The position numbers and the translations under genes are program-made. A stretch of DNA of 64,000 nucleotides from an uncultured bacterium. Its GTDB lineage: Bacteria; Bacteroidota; Bacteroidia; Bacteroidales; UBA932. The DNA lies in assembly GCA_949300025.1 (NCBI GenBank), contig CASGCS010000023.1, forward strand, positions 1-64,000, in the 5' to 3' direction. Below the pieces are notes generated by a model that saw nothing but the letters and a program-made list of their open reading frames with translations, searched no databases and was not told the origin of the DNA. This document shows positions 44,601-52,466 of this stretch, piece by piece (position 1 is the first letter of the stretch; the number at the start of each line of letters is the position of its first letter).

Positions 44601-44804
44601 AAGAACCTCACCCTTTCATACTCTATTCCTAAGAATTTCATCAACAAGATGGGGCTTACGAATGCACGCGTCTATCTGGCAGGAGCGAACCTGCTCACAT
44701 TCTCGGGACTCGATATAGATCCTGAAATACGGTCAAGCGGATATTACAACTACTCGATGCCGGCACTGAGAACTGTGACACTGGGCGTAGAGGTTAGCTT
44801 CTAA
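41649..44804 (+). CDS. SusC/RagA-family TonB-linked outer-membrane transporter (second copy)
   Basis: A 1,051-residue paralogue of the leftward SusC with the same architecture: signal peptide at 1-21, CarboxypepD_reg domain (GKITSAEDGSPVPFANVVVKG), plug (DEVMVVAYGTVKKGSYSGS, YVIDGVPATSG, TILKDAAAASLYGSRASNGVILITTKKG) and barrel ending in Phe (VTLGVEVSF). The first 240 residues align readily with the left copy, while the barrels differ clearly, so the ligands probably differ. Its SusD partner starts 30 bases later. No enzyme or regulator is linked. Confidence 0.95.
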   Translation: MKKLFLLAFALTVSIGCAYAQISVSGKITSAEDGSPVPFANVVVKGTTNLAVTDDNGEYIISNVPSDGILVFSSIGFLDLEEHVAGRDRIDARLHVETNILDEVMVVAYGTVKKGSYSGSAAIVDDQAIKDAPVVSFEQVLAGKAPGVQVSSYSGSPGSEVEISVRGFGSFNASNQPLYVIDGVPATSGDWGSGNISTSAMNFLNPSDVASVTILKDAAAASLYGSRASNGVILITTKKGEQGKLTSTFKASVGLSYFAYNNYPLASDSESERLHRESWYNYGMDNPDAWNGAYASLNDYVNAQVEKNYPARDETKYIYKDWEDVLFRTGVSQTYEYNISGGGKMGNIYASLAYTDQQGVVDIAYLRRFSSTVNAETSIGKRFRMGATLQYSWQYQDGHQEGYTTKDNPFWIWKVVLNDRWPYAYADGTPYTEAMNPQLSTVNPEPFYDKQLNDAKQNRLLLKGWAEFKITDYLKIKTILSSDQLWVHDRFGWFYGHPNFYAYSDIGGYMSDRYREVNRIVSSTTLNFDKTWNRHHVSAMVGWEAEEEKYTNSYLGKIDFSYLGATESIMGAGYEGAYTWSREEGLLSVLSSLSYDFDGRYFITGTYRRDGSSRLAPETRWGDFWSVSGSWRFSNEKFLDYQWLNDGKLRGSYGTSGTLPTDYFGYMSIYNYESYGDVGASYPANVANTDLTWEKNKNWNVGLDATIFDKYTFSVEYFNRKTTDLLLDATIPSTTGFSTTLMNIGSMVNRGWEISLNVDILKKKDWDLSVGVNWSTIHNEVLALSTEDEMIEDTPWVWKEGYAFYQYYTRNYLGVCPEDNYMGNSGLKAGNPMYAEGSFYSKGETVDQDVMLKDGTVIKEGGTMPKDSYNYYPTTRVNSSSMILDGKTAIPKGFGGFNVNLRWKDLSFSMAWSYKYGHYIWDEGTEQLANDGYYSFHRNILKSQTDTWSESNPDGKVPRRVAGNTEGGYYYSSKFLKKGDFLRLKNLTLSYSIPKNFINKMGLTNARVYLAGANLLTFSGLDIDPEIRSSGYYNYSMPALRTVTLGVEVSF

Positions 44805-44833
44805 ATCATTATTAACTTTAAAAATAAAGAAAC

Positions 44834-46309
44834 ATGAAAAAATTAATATATAAATTAGCTGTCGGCATTACTATAATTTCGGGGCTCTCTTCATGCGATG
44901 GATTCTTAGACAGACTCCCTACCGATTCTGTCGTAGCCCAGAATGCAATGGCTACTCTTTACGATGCGGGAGTAGTGGTAAACGGCCTGTACACCGATTT
45001 GAAATACTATACCATGTACGGTTCATATATGGCATACATGGGAGACATGAGGGCAGACAATATCTACCCTACCGCAATCGGAGGCACATCAAACAATATA
45101 TATGCAATGACTTACGAGTCTGAGCAGAGCACCTATTTCAGTTTGTGGCATGGCTTTTATACAACGATAATGAGAGCCAATACCGTCATTCAGAACATAG
45201 AGGCGCTGGAGGTGGAGACAGATAGCGACATAGCTACGAAGAACGACTACCTCGGCCAGGCTTATGCCGTAAGGGCTCTCTGTTATTTCGACCTTGCAAG
45301 GCTCTACGGCTATCCGTACCTCAGAGATAACGGAGCTTCGCTCGGAGCCGTTCTTATAGAGACACCTGTAGCTCCGCAGGAATCCAGACTTCCGCGCAGC
45401 ACAGTGGCCCAGACCTACCAAATGGTACAACAGGACCTCGAAACGGCTTTAGGACTGCTTTCGAAAGAGAAGAATACAGGCCATTTCAACTGGTGGGCAG
45501 CCCGTCTGCTCCAGGCAAGGGTTCACCTCTATAAAGGCGAATATTCTCAGGCATATACAGCTGCCGTGGATGTAATAGACAATTCACCTTACAGATATGT
45601 GTCCAACAGCGAGTACCGCGACTACTGGGGAAGAGAGGGAGACGATGAGTCCGTTCTCGAATTGCTGGTGAGCACAGACGGCGATATAGACCCCGACGGA
45701 GGTTTCTACACCATTTACCACAACCTCTGGTTCGGAGAGCCGAACTCCGGAGGAAGCCTTATCCCTACAAAGAAATGGAGAGAACTCTTTACCAATACTC
45801 CCAATGACGTACGCGGACAGATGATAACATACGACGATCCTAACGGAGAGGGTAAAAAGACAGGAGAACTGTGGCTGAAAAAATTCATAGGCAACGTAGA
45901 CAGAGGCTACACATTCAGAAGAAACAACCCCCGCATCCTGCGTATTACCGAAGCATACCTTATTGCAGCGGAGGCAGGATTGGAGAGCGGAGCTTCGGAT
46001 GCAAGCGACTATCTCAACATTATCCGCAAGAGGGCTGACCCTACTGCACAGGATGTCGTTGCGACATTGGATTTGATTCAGGAGGAGCGCCAGAAAGAGT
46101 TCATCGGAGAAGGACACCGTTTCTTTGACATAATGAGACGCGGCGGCACCATAAAGAGGGATATTGCAGAAGACCCTCGCGACTATGCGGGCGGAGTCGG
46201 CTATGTCCACTCTTTCGACTGGGACTCATATCAGGTTGCACTGCCTATTTCAAGGACAGAGCGGCTAATCTATCCCGAACTGCAGCAGAACCCCGGATAC
46301 AAGGAATAA
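44834..46309 (+). CDS. SusD/RagB-family nutrient-binding lipoprotein (second copy)
   Basis: A 491-residue lipoprotein. The signal peptide ends LSSC (ITIISGLSSCDGFLDRLPTD). The TPR-like binding core includes YLGQAYAVRALCYFDLARLYGYPY, and the C-terminal RagB/SusD block includes LDLIQEERQKEFIGEGHRFFDIMRRGG and ALPISRTER. It should cap the SusC channel encoded immediately upstream. A strong terminator follows after 24 bases, which ends the two-gene operon. Confidence 0.94.
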   Translation: MKKLIYKLAVGITIISGLSSCDGFLDRLPTDSVVAQNAMATLYDAGVVVNGLYTDLKYYTMYGSYMAYMGDMRADNIYPTAIGGTSNNIYAMTYESEQSTYFSLWHGFYTTIMRANTVIQNIEALEVETDSDIATKNDYLGQAYAVRALCYFDLARLYGYPYLRDNGASLGAVLIETPVAPQESRLPRSTVAQTYQMVQQDLETALGLLSKEKNTGHFNWWAARLLQARVHLYKGEYSQAYTAAVDVIDNSPYRYVSNSEYRDYWGREGDDESVLELLVSTDGDIDPDGGFYTIYHNLWFGEPNSGGSLIPTKKWRELFTNTPNDVRGQMITYDDPNGEGKKTGELWLKKFIGNVDRGYTFRRNNPRILRITEAYLIAAEAGLESGASDASDYLNIIRKRADPTAQDVVATLDLIQEERQKEFIGEGHRFFDIMRRGGTIKRDIAEDPRDYAGGVGYVHSFDWDSYQVALPISRTERLIYPELQQNPGYKE

Positions 46310-46333
46310 ATCCAGGATATGGCAGAAAAAAGC

Positions 46334-46366
46334 ATCCCGCAGGCTTCAAAACCTGCGGGATTTTTT
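46334..46366 (+). terminator. Rho-independent terminator after the second SusD gene
   Basis: ATCCCGCAGG (46334-46343) pairs perfectly with CCTGCGGGAT (46352-46361) around an 8-base loop, followed by a run of T to 46366. An A-run upstream may let it work in both directions. Confidence 0.88.
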
Positions 46367-46397
46367 ATATAACAAATACATTGGGTTATCTCTCTAT

Positions 46398-47998
46398 TTC
46401 CTGACTTTGACAATGCGTCACCCTACTCGGATGTGTCCTGAGAAAAGAGTTCCAGCAATGGTTTGATGGCTTCCTGCTGTGGTGTTGTGAACAGGGTTTC
46501 AGTATAAGCCGAGCCGTTGGGCAGCCTTATCCTGAGCGTCGTTATTGTCTTGGCGATTTCCAGAACCTTGTCAACGCTCATCTTCATGCCGAGTTCTCTG
46601 ATGACCCGCTCAAGTTCCTTATACACCTTGTAGGCTACAAAGCAGATGCAGATATGGGCCTCGATACGTCTCTCCGTAAAGTGGAACATCGGACGCATTT
46701 CGAGCGTACCCTTGCCGATGCGGAAGGCCCTCTCAACCACCCATAGGCCATGGTATTGTGATATGACCTCCGTCCCCGGCAGGTCCGTATTCGTTATATA
46801 CCCCTTCAGTCCATCCCAAAGACTGTCCTCCGCTATCTTTTCCTCATTGATGCTTACGGTTATGTCCCTGCTGATGTCAAGGAACTTGTTGTAGCCCCGT
46901 TTGTTTACGTTGTCCTTGGTCAGGGTGCCTTTCGCATAGGCCTTCCGGAGTCTCTCGACTCCCTTGCTGCGGTTCCATGCGCTTTTCTTTGCCCGTGCAT
47001 CCGAGTAGCTTACAATCAGCCTCTGAGTGTCATTCCTGCGGCACTCAACGATGTTCCCGTCCGTCCTGTCGGCTTCCAGGATCCAGTCTTTTATCCTCTG
47101 GGACTCGTTCCGTATTCTCGCCCCGAGGATGTATCGGTAGCCGGCGGATTCCAGTAGTTCCACATTCCTTGTGCTCATAAGCCCAGAATCAGCCACAACT
47201 ATGAAGTCTGTCAGCTTGAAGCGCTGGACAAAGTCATCTATTACCGGTATCATCGTGCGCCCCTCGTATTGGCTCCCGTTGAAGATGGAGTAGGACATCG
47301 GGTAGCCGTCCGGATCCGGTGAGGACTCGAAGTATAGCGTGGTCACATCGTAGAAGACGACCCCTATCCGTCCACCGAGGATCCTCATCGTGTGCTCCAC
47401 GCTTATCTGCTGGACCTTCTCCTGCTGAGTGTTGTACAGCCTGTCCATGTAGCTGTAGATATTGTGCAGCCGGACGTCCTCGTCGAAATAGGACTTCAGG
47501 TACTCCGCTGTCGCGACCTTGCTCTGTGGCTGGCATACCCTCGCGATGACTAGATGTCGCAGGATACTGTCCCCGATTGCCCCGAAACCGATCCTGTCGT
47601 ATATGTGGCCGAGGATAACCTGAGGCGTGTTCTGCAGCGTCCTCTCGATGCGGAAATGGTGTTCCTCGCTTCTCGGAGTGCCTGTGTGCTCTCGTCAAAG
47701 TCAAGCGTCAGCTGGCCGGAATATCCGTCTATCCATTGACGAGCCACGACCTCAAGGCGGGATATCTCATCGGGGTCGGACGACACACCTATCGTCTTCA
47801 ACTCCTTGAACCTGCCGCTGCTCTTGTCCGCGACAACTACACTGACCGTACCGCTGCGGTTCTTCTTTTTGCGCACAAACATGCCATAAAGATACTCATT
47901 TTAGGCTTGCGTCACCCGCGTCACCGGAAGACTTTTCTGAAACTGCTGATTATGACATGGTTACAATTGGCGCGTTTTTAGGCTGTCAAAGTCAGGAA
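46398..47998 (-). mobile_element. IS1634-like (IS4-group) insertion sequence
   Basis: Perfect 15-bp terminal inverted repeats, TTCCTGACTTTGACA, at 46398-46412 and (reverse complement) 47984-47998 bound a 1.6 kb element with one transposase gene. No clear target-site duplication flanks it (TCTCTAT on the left against TCGAGTC on the right), which suggests a deletion next to the element after insertion. Its right end truncates a lipoprotein gene. The family call rests on the transposase; the size fits. Confidence 0.82.
46423..47882 (-). pseudogene. IS1634-family transposase, frameshifted
   Basis: The first part (47882 down to about 47690) reads MFVRKKKNRSGTVSVVVADK and continues to DESTQALREAR, the usual start of IS1634-type transposases. 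The correct continuation (IERTLQNTPQVILGHIYDRI, then MDRLYNTQQEKVQQ) is in a frame shifted by one base, so the reading frame breaks between about 47640 and 47690; the original frame stops at 47550. The catalytic residues are otherwise visible: Asp in FYDVTTLYFES, Asp in VVADSGLMS, and Glu in LWVVERAFRIGKG. No slippery heptamer is apparent at the break, so I read it as a disabling mutation or sequencing error, not programmed frameshifting. Confidence 0.85.
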
Positions 47999-48236
47999 TC
48001 GAGTCGGGGTTGTTCCAGATATCCACAACCAGCACCCCCTCCCTGTCGGAAGTCGTTATTGCATTTATATAGTTGTCGACAGCCTCAGATATAGTCTCGT
48101 ATGTCTGCCTGTCTACCACTACGGCCACGCAGCTTTTTCTTGTAGAACAACTGACAATAAGAAACATGACAGCCGACAGTGTCAGCAAAAATGAATTAAA
48201 AATTTTTAATTTACCCAATGCTTTTATTTTCAACAA
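47961..48236 (-). pseudogene. Lipoprotein gene truncated by the IS1634-like element
   Basis: The reading frame has a lipoprotein signal (NSFLLTLSAVMFLIVSCSTRK) and then VVVDRQTYETISEAVDNYIN and VLVVDIWNNPDS. The IS right end begins at 47998; the last residues (PDFDSLKTRQL) are encoded by the IS terminus itself, so only about 80 native codons survive. The style of the surviving part recalls the start of Bacteroidota C25/gingipain-like lipoproteins, but that is a weak impression. No matching 3' end is found on the other side of the IS, where only 88 bases precede the susD-like gene, so the remainder was deleted. Confidence 0.7.
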
Positions 48237-48384
48237 ATTAACTTCTATTGATTTTTTACGAAAACAGAATTATAATATTTTTCATTAAAATTGTAAGAAG
48301 TTTCAGAAAATACCTAAAAATAACTAGCGCGCGATTGAAGCACGGAAAAACACAAGACATTTATTTACCTTACACGACCGCATC

Positions 48385-49020
48385 ATGTATAATATTAAGA
48401 ATCATTGTTTTAAATTATTTTTTAAAAACTTTTCGCTTTACGCTTCAGCCATTGTGGCACTCGTCTCATGCAACATTGCTGGAGAACCGTTTTCAGAGAA
48501 AGAGATTTCAATTATAAAGGCCGGAGAACCCTCTGCACCAATGAAAGTTCTTACAATAGAAAATAGAGCCGACAGTCTGTTATTAAGGGAACGCTCCGCA
48601 CTGCTTTCCAAAAAGGAAATTGCATCCGCCACCTACAAACTGCTGGAAAAGCGGCTTGTCTCCACCGTTTCAGACAGCACTGTAGACGGTGTGGGGCTCG
48701 CCGCCCCGCAGGTCGGAATTTTAAAGAGAGTCGTAGCGGTACAGCGTTACGACAAGGAGGGAGCGCCGTTTGAAGTCTACCCGAACATCCGTATTACGGA
48801 ATATTCGGCCGAAAAGCAGGCAGGCCGTGAAGGATGCCTCTCCGTCCCGGATACGAACGGCATTGTAGAGAGAGCGCAGAGCGTTGTAATTTCATACACC
48901 TGCCCGCAGACCCTCAAGACAGTGAATGACACTGTCCAAGGGTACACGGCGGTGATATTCCAGCATGAGACAGACCACCTCGACGGTGTGCTCTACACAG
49001 ACAAACTGTATGTAGAATAA
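48385..49020 (+). CDS. def: Lipoprotein-type peptide deformylase
   Basis: A 211-residue protein. The three deformylase motifs are intact: GVGLAAPQVG, EGCLSVP, and QHETDH with the metal-binding His pair. Deformylases remove the formyl group from new proteins and are normally cytoplasmic. Here the in-frame N-terminus is hydrophobic and ends in a lipobox (LYASAIVALVSCNIAGEP), followed by about 35 residues before the enzyme core (from MKVLTIENRADSLLL). ATG 48541 would give a cytoplasmic form, but the upstream segment looks like a genuine lipoprotein signal and linker. As I recall, similar lipoprotein deformylases occur in Bacteroidales. The housekeeping deformylase would then lie elsewhere. Confidence 0.83.
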   Translation: MYNIKNHCFKLFFKNFSLYASAIVALVSCNIAGEPFSEKEISIIKAGEPSAPMKVLTIENRADSLLLRERSALLSKKEIASATYKLLEKRLVSTVSDSTVDGVGLAAPQVGILKRVVAVQRYDKEGAPFEVYPNIRITEYSAEKQAGREGCLSVPDTNGIVERAQSVVISYTCPQTLKTVNDTVQGYTAVIFQHETDHLDGVLYTDKLYVE

Positions 49021-49035
49021 TCTACCCGGCAGCTG

Positions 49036-50334
49036 TTACAGTTTTCCGTCGAGCAGCATCTCGTAGGTTGCCAGATCCAGAAGGCCGTGGCCCGAAAGGT
49101 TGAAGAGTATTACCTCCTCCTTGCCGGCCTCCTTTGCCTTGAGCGCCTCCTGTACTGCAAGAGCGATTGCATGGGTCGATTCCGGAGCGGGGATTATGCC
49201 CTCGCAGCGCGAAAAGAGCAACCCTGCATTAAGTGCATCCTTCTGCTCTACGGTGTACGACTCTATCAGCCCGTCCTGCTTGAGCTGGCTTACGATTTGT
49301 CCGCCCCCATGATAGCGCAATCCTGCGGCATGTATCTGCGCCGGCTGGAAATCATGGCCGAGTGTATACATGGGAATGAGCGGGGTCATGCCGGCGGTAT
49401 CGCCGAAATCATACTCCATTTTGCCTTTGGTAAGTTTGGGACATGCGGCCGGCTCTGCTGCCATGAAACGGGTCTTCTTTCCATCCTTGAGATTGTGCCT
49501 GAGGAAAGGGAAGGAAATTCCCGAGAAGTTTGAACCTCCTCCGAAACATGCTATCACCTTGTCGGGATAGTCCCCTGTCAGTTCCAGCTGCTTCTCCGCT
49601 TCCAGACCTATTATTGTCTGATGCAGAAGCACATGGTTCAAGACAGAACCGAGCGTATAGCGGCAGTTCGGAGTCTCGAGCGCCATCTCCACAGCCTCAG
49701 ATATTGCTATTCCAAGACTTCCCTGGCAATCAGGGTCTTTCGCCAGAATATCGCGCCCGAATTTTGTAACATTGGAAGGGCTGGCATGAACCTGTCCGCC
49801 GTAGGTTCTCATCACGATTTTTCTGTAAGGCTTGAGATTATAGCTGTTCTTTACCATAAACACATTCAGGTCCAGACCAAAATGCTGGCAGGCTATGCTC
49901 AGCGCCGAGCCCCATTGTCCTGCACCGGTTTCTGTGGTGATATGCTTTATCCCTTGCTTTGCATTGTAGTAGGCCTGAGGAATTGCAGAATTGAGTTTAT
50001 GGGAGCCCACAGGGCTTACGCTTTCATTCTTGAAGTAGATTTTTGCCGGTGTATCCAACGCCTTTTCCAGCCCCGAAGCCCTTACAAGCGGCGTAGGCCT
50101 GTATATTTTCAAAAGGGTGAGAACCTCATCGGGGATATCTATGAAACGCTCTTTTGAAAACTCCTGGGCAACCAGTTCTTTTGCAAAGAGCGGCTCCATC
50201 TCCTCGGGTTTAAGAGGCTGCCTTGTCTTGGGATTGAGCAGAGGCTGTGGAGCGTTAGGCATATCGGCCAGTATATTATACCATTGTCTGGGCATCTCGC
50301 TCTCGGGGAGCGTAATTTTTTTCGTCAGTTTCAT
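49036..50334 (-). CDS. trpB: Tryptophan synthase beta chain, TrpB2 type
   Basis: About 432 residues, longer than the roughly 400 of standard TrpB. The N-terminal extension (PRQWYNILADMPNAPQPLLNP) is typical of the TrpB2 group. The PLP Lys is in VGSHKLNSAIPQAYY, the active-site Glu-bearing loop is TETGAGQWGSALS, and the phosphate loop is CFGGGSNFSG. It condenses indole with serine to tryptophan; TrpB2 forms are thought to act without tight TrpA pairing. The gene stands alone, convergent with the deformylase. I start at ATG 50332-50334; the longer frame to 50418 runs through the attenuator hairpin and is rejected. Expression is controlled by the Trp leader at 50397-50523. Confidence 0.93.
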   Translation of the reverse strand: MKLTKKITLPESEMPRQWYNILADMPNAPQPLLNPKTRQPLKPEEMEPLFAKELVAQEFSKERFIDIPDEVLTLLKIYRPTPLVRASGLEKALDTPAKIYFKNESVSPVGSHKLNSAIPQAYYNAKQGIKHITTETGAGQWGSALSIACQHFGLDLNVFMVKNSYNLKPYRKIVMRTYGGQVHASPSNVTKFGRDILAKDPDCQGSLGIAISEAVEMALETPNCRYTLGSVLNHVLLHQTIIGLEAEKQLELTGDYPDKVIACFGGGSNFSGISFPFLRHNLKDGKKTRFMAAEPAACPKLTKGKMEYDFGDTAGMTPLIPMYTLGHDFQPAQIHAAGLRYHGGGQIVSQLKQDGLIESYTVEQKDALNAGLLFSRCEGIIPAPESTHAIALAVQEALKAKEAGKEEVILFNLSGHGLLDLATYEMLLDGKL

Positions 50335-50396
50335 TTTTTCAGGTTTTAAAGGATTTATAATATTATGCGCATATTCCAACTTTTCAGCTAAAACAG

Positions 50397-50427
50397 ACAG
50401 GCCCGAATGCGTGAGCACCGGGCCTGT
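50397..50427 (-). terminator. Trp attenuator terminator
   Basis: ACAGGCCCG (minus strand, 50427 down to 50419) pairs perfectly with CGGGCCTGT (50405 down to 50397), leaving a 13-nt loop. TCTGTTTTAG follows, the U-tract. It lies between the leader peptide and trpB. Its ascending arm and loop (50420-50411, CGGTGCTCAC) can instead pair with GTGAGCATTG (50479-50470), ten pairs including two G-U, which would form the antiterminator. Confidence 0.78.
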
Positions 50428-50484
50428 TGTATAATTCTATCTGATTACTTATATGTTAAATAAATAGGGCAATGCTCACAAGAT

Positions 50485-50523
50485 TCATATCCTGTGCCAC
50501 CACCAATTTCTATTATTTGACAT
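50485..50523 (-). CDS. trpL: trp leader peptide (MSNNRNWWWHRI)
   Basis: A 12-codon open frame 150 bases before trpB, with three consecutive Trp codons (50497-50505) followed by His-Arg-Ile and TGA at 50485-50487. Three adjacent TGG codons in a tiny leader, followed by mutually exclusive hairpins, are the hallmark of ribosome-mediated attenuation. When charged Trp-tRNA is scarce, the stalled ribosome leaves 50470-50479 free to form the antiterminator; when it is plentiful, the ribosome reaches the stop, covers that arm, and the terminator at 50397-50427 forms. A purine-rich stretch (GATGAACTCAG) precedes the ATG but is a weak ribosome site. Confidence 0.85.
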   Translation of the reverse strand: MSNNRNWWWHRI

Positions 50524-50595
50524 CACTGAGTTCATCGAGCACAAATTTAACAAAACATTTTCCACAACTGCAAATTTTTTTTCGTTTTTTTGCGG

Positions 50596-51486
50596 TTATT
50601 TCAAAACACCCGTTACAAAACGGGGTTTACCGTAAAGGTCATCGAAAGCCTTTGTATTGTCAAAACCGTATTTTTCAAGAAGTTGCGCAACTTGCCCGGA
50701 AAATTTCTCATTTGTCTCGAAATAGAGTTTTCCTCCCGGTTTCAGCAGTTCTGCCGCCGCTTCCGCAATTTTCCCATAAAAGAGCAGAGGATTGTCATCC
50801 GGTACAAAAAGGGCCAGAGAGGGTTCATAGTCCAGCACATTGGGGCGCATTATCCTCTTCTCGCTTTCGCAGACATAGGGCGGATTGCTCACTATTATGT
50901 CATACGGCGCTCCGACAGCCTTCTGCTCAAGTTCTCCCGACAGAACATCACTTTTGAAAAAGAGAGGAACCGGGGATGAAGAAGCATCGGGACCATCGCC
51001 TGCAAATTGCGAGGAGGCAACCTGCAACGCCTTTTCAGAGATATCACATCCATAGACGGAACATTCCGGCAATCTTTTTTGCAGAACCCATGCAATACAT
51101 CCACTGCCAGTACAGATATCCAGTATGGAAGAGGGCCTGCACGAAGCATGCGCAATGTCGCCGAGGAGCATGTCTACCAGTTCCTCTGTCTCCGGGCGCG
51201 GAATCAGCACCCCCTCACACAGCCTGAACCTGTATCCGTAAAACCATCCGTAGCCCAAAACATACTGCAACGGTTCGCCCCTGCCCAGCCTGGCCACGGC
51301 GTCTTCCAGTTTCGGCTCAACCTCCCTGCCAAGCTCCCTATGAGGTTCCGTCATGATTTTATAATGCTCGAGACGGGCGATTTCCTCTACCAGAATACGC
51401 CCTATGCCGCTGATCTCCTCCTGCGAGTACCATCCGAGTCTGCCGAGAGAAGATTTCAGATATTCTATGAAAGATCCGAGTGTCAA
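50596..51486 (-). CDS. prmC: Release factor glutamine methyltransferase
   Basis: A 296-residue SAM-dependent methyltransferase that methylates the Gln of the GGQ motif in release factors RF1 and RF2. The N-terminal helical domain precedes the catalytic domain. LDICTGSGCIAWVLQKRLP binds SAM, and IVSNPPYV is the diagnostic NPPY motif that holds the substrate amide. Length is normal. The start overlaps the ddl stop by four bases (ATGA at 51483-51486), so it is expressed with ddl. Confidence 0.95.
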   Translation of the reverse strand: MTLGSFIEYLKSSLGRLGWYSQEEISGIGRILVEEIARLEHYKIMTEPHRELGREVEPKLEDAVARLGRGEPLQYVLGYGWFYGYRFRLCEGVLIPRPETEELVDMLLGDIAHASCRPSSILDICTGSGCIAWVLQKRLPECSVYGCDISEKALQVASSQFAGDGPDASSSPVPLFFKSDVLSGELEQKAVGAPYDIIVSNPPYVCESEKRIMRPNVLDYEPSLALFVPDDNPLLFYGKIAEAAAELLKPGGKLYFETNEKFSGQVAQLLEKYGFDNTKAFDDLYGKPRFVTGVLK

Positions 51487-52439
51487 AACGACTCCTCTAT
51501 CAGAGTTGTAAAAAAGTGCTGCATCTCTATGCCGGCGGCCCTTACCTGTCCGGGAACAAGGCTCATCGGAGTCATTCCCGGCACTGTATTTATTTCAAGG
51601 AAATAAATCTCCTCCTCCTTTATCATATAATCTATACGCACAAGCCCCTTGCAACCGAAATATTCATATATGAAAGCTGTCATCCGGCGCACCTTTTCAG
51701 AAAGGGAATCGGGAATCCGTGCCGGACACACCTCGTTGCTCTGGCCCAAATATTTTGCATCGTAATCGAAAAACTCCCGCTCAGTGATTATTTCAGTTAC
51801 CGGAAGAGCCACCAGTCTGCCCTTTTCGCGGTAAATGCCGTTTGTCACCTCCCTGCCGCTTACCGCTTCCTCTACAAGCACCGAATCACACTCCCTGAAA
51901 GCCTCCTCCATAGCCTTTTCGAGTTCGGCCTCATGCTTTACTTTTGTAACTCCGAAACTGCTGCCTCCGCTCGAAGGTTTTACAAAAAGGGGCAGCCCGA
52001 GTTCTCTTGTTATTTCCGCCGGAGAATAACTGCTGCCTCTTCTTATAAAGAGGTCTTTGGCCATCTTCACCCCTGCAAAATCCAGAAAGCGCTTGCAGGA
52101 ATGTTTGTCAAAGGTAAGCGCGGAGACAAAAGCCGAACAGGTATTGAACGGAATGCCGAGCATCTCCAGATAGCCCTGCAAAAGACCGTTTTCACCGGGA
52201 GTCCCGTGAATGAGGATAAATGCCATGTCGAACCTGACTTTTTCACCGCCGAGGGTGACCGAAAAATCGGTCTTGTCTATTTCCGTTCCCTCCACGCTCC
52301 AGCTTGCACCGCGCAGAAGCACTTCATATACATTATACCTGCTTCTGTCTATATGCGAAGCCACAAATTTGCCGCTCTGTATGGAAATCTGCCATTCCGA
52401 CGAGTTTCCGCCATATATCAACGCAATGTTTTTCTTCAT
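51483..52439 (-). CDS. ddl: D-alanine--D-alanine ligase
   Basis: About 318 residues, an ATP-grasp enzyme that makes the D-Ala-D-Ala dipeptide for peptidoglycan. IALIYGGNSSEWQIS is the N-terminal signature. PLFVKPSSGGSSFGVTKV and VLVEEAVSGREVTNGI are the ATP-grasp segments, and FLEINTVPGMTPMSLVPGQ is the diagnostic C-terminal motif. The usual GGxSxEHxxS motif has Trp-Gln where Glu-His is common (SSEWQIS), a variation known in Bacteroidota ligases. I start at ATG 52437-52439 (MKKNIALIYGG). It follows the PBP1A gene by 27 bases. Confidence 0.95.
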   Translation of the reverse strand: MKKNIALIYGGNSSEWQISIQSGKFVASHIDRSRYNVYEVLLRGASWSVEGTEIDKTDFSVTLGGEKVRFDMAFILIHGTPGENGLLQGYLEMLGIPFNTCSAFVSALTFDKHSCKRFLDFAGVKMAKDLFIRRGSSYSPAEITRELGLPLFVKPSSGGSSFGVTKVKHEAELEKAMEEAFRECDSVLVEEAVSGREVTNGIYREKGRLVALPVTEIITEREFFDYDAKYLGQSNEVCPARIPDSLSEKVRRMTAFIYEYFGCKGLVRIDYMIKEEEIYFLEINTVPGMTPMSLVPGQVRAAGIEMQHFFTTLIEESF

Positions 52440-52466
52440 TTTTTCATATTTTCGTCCCGACAGCAA

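Noticed and set aside
47640-47690. Programmed frameshifting in the IS1634-like transposase
   Set aside because: No A/T-rich slippery heptamer or stimulatory stem is seen near the frame change, and this family usually has one continuous gene.
50335-50418. Longer N-terminus for trpB from ATG 50418
   Set aside because: It would translate through the attenuator terminator, and the TrpB2 N-terminus fits ATG 50334.
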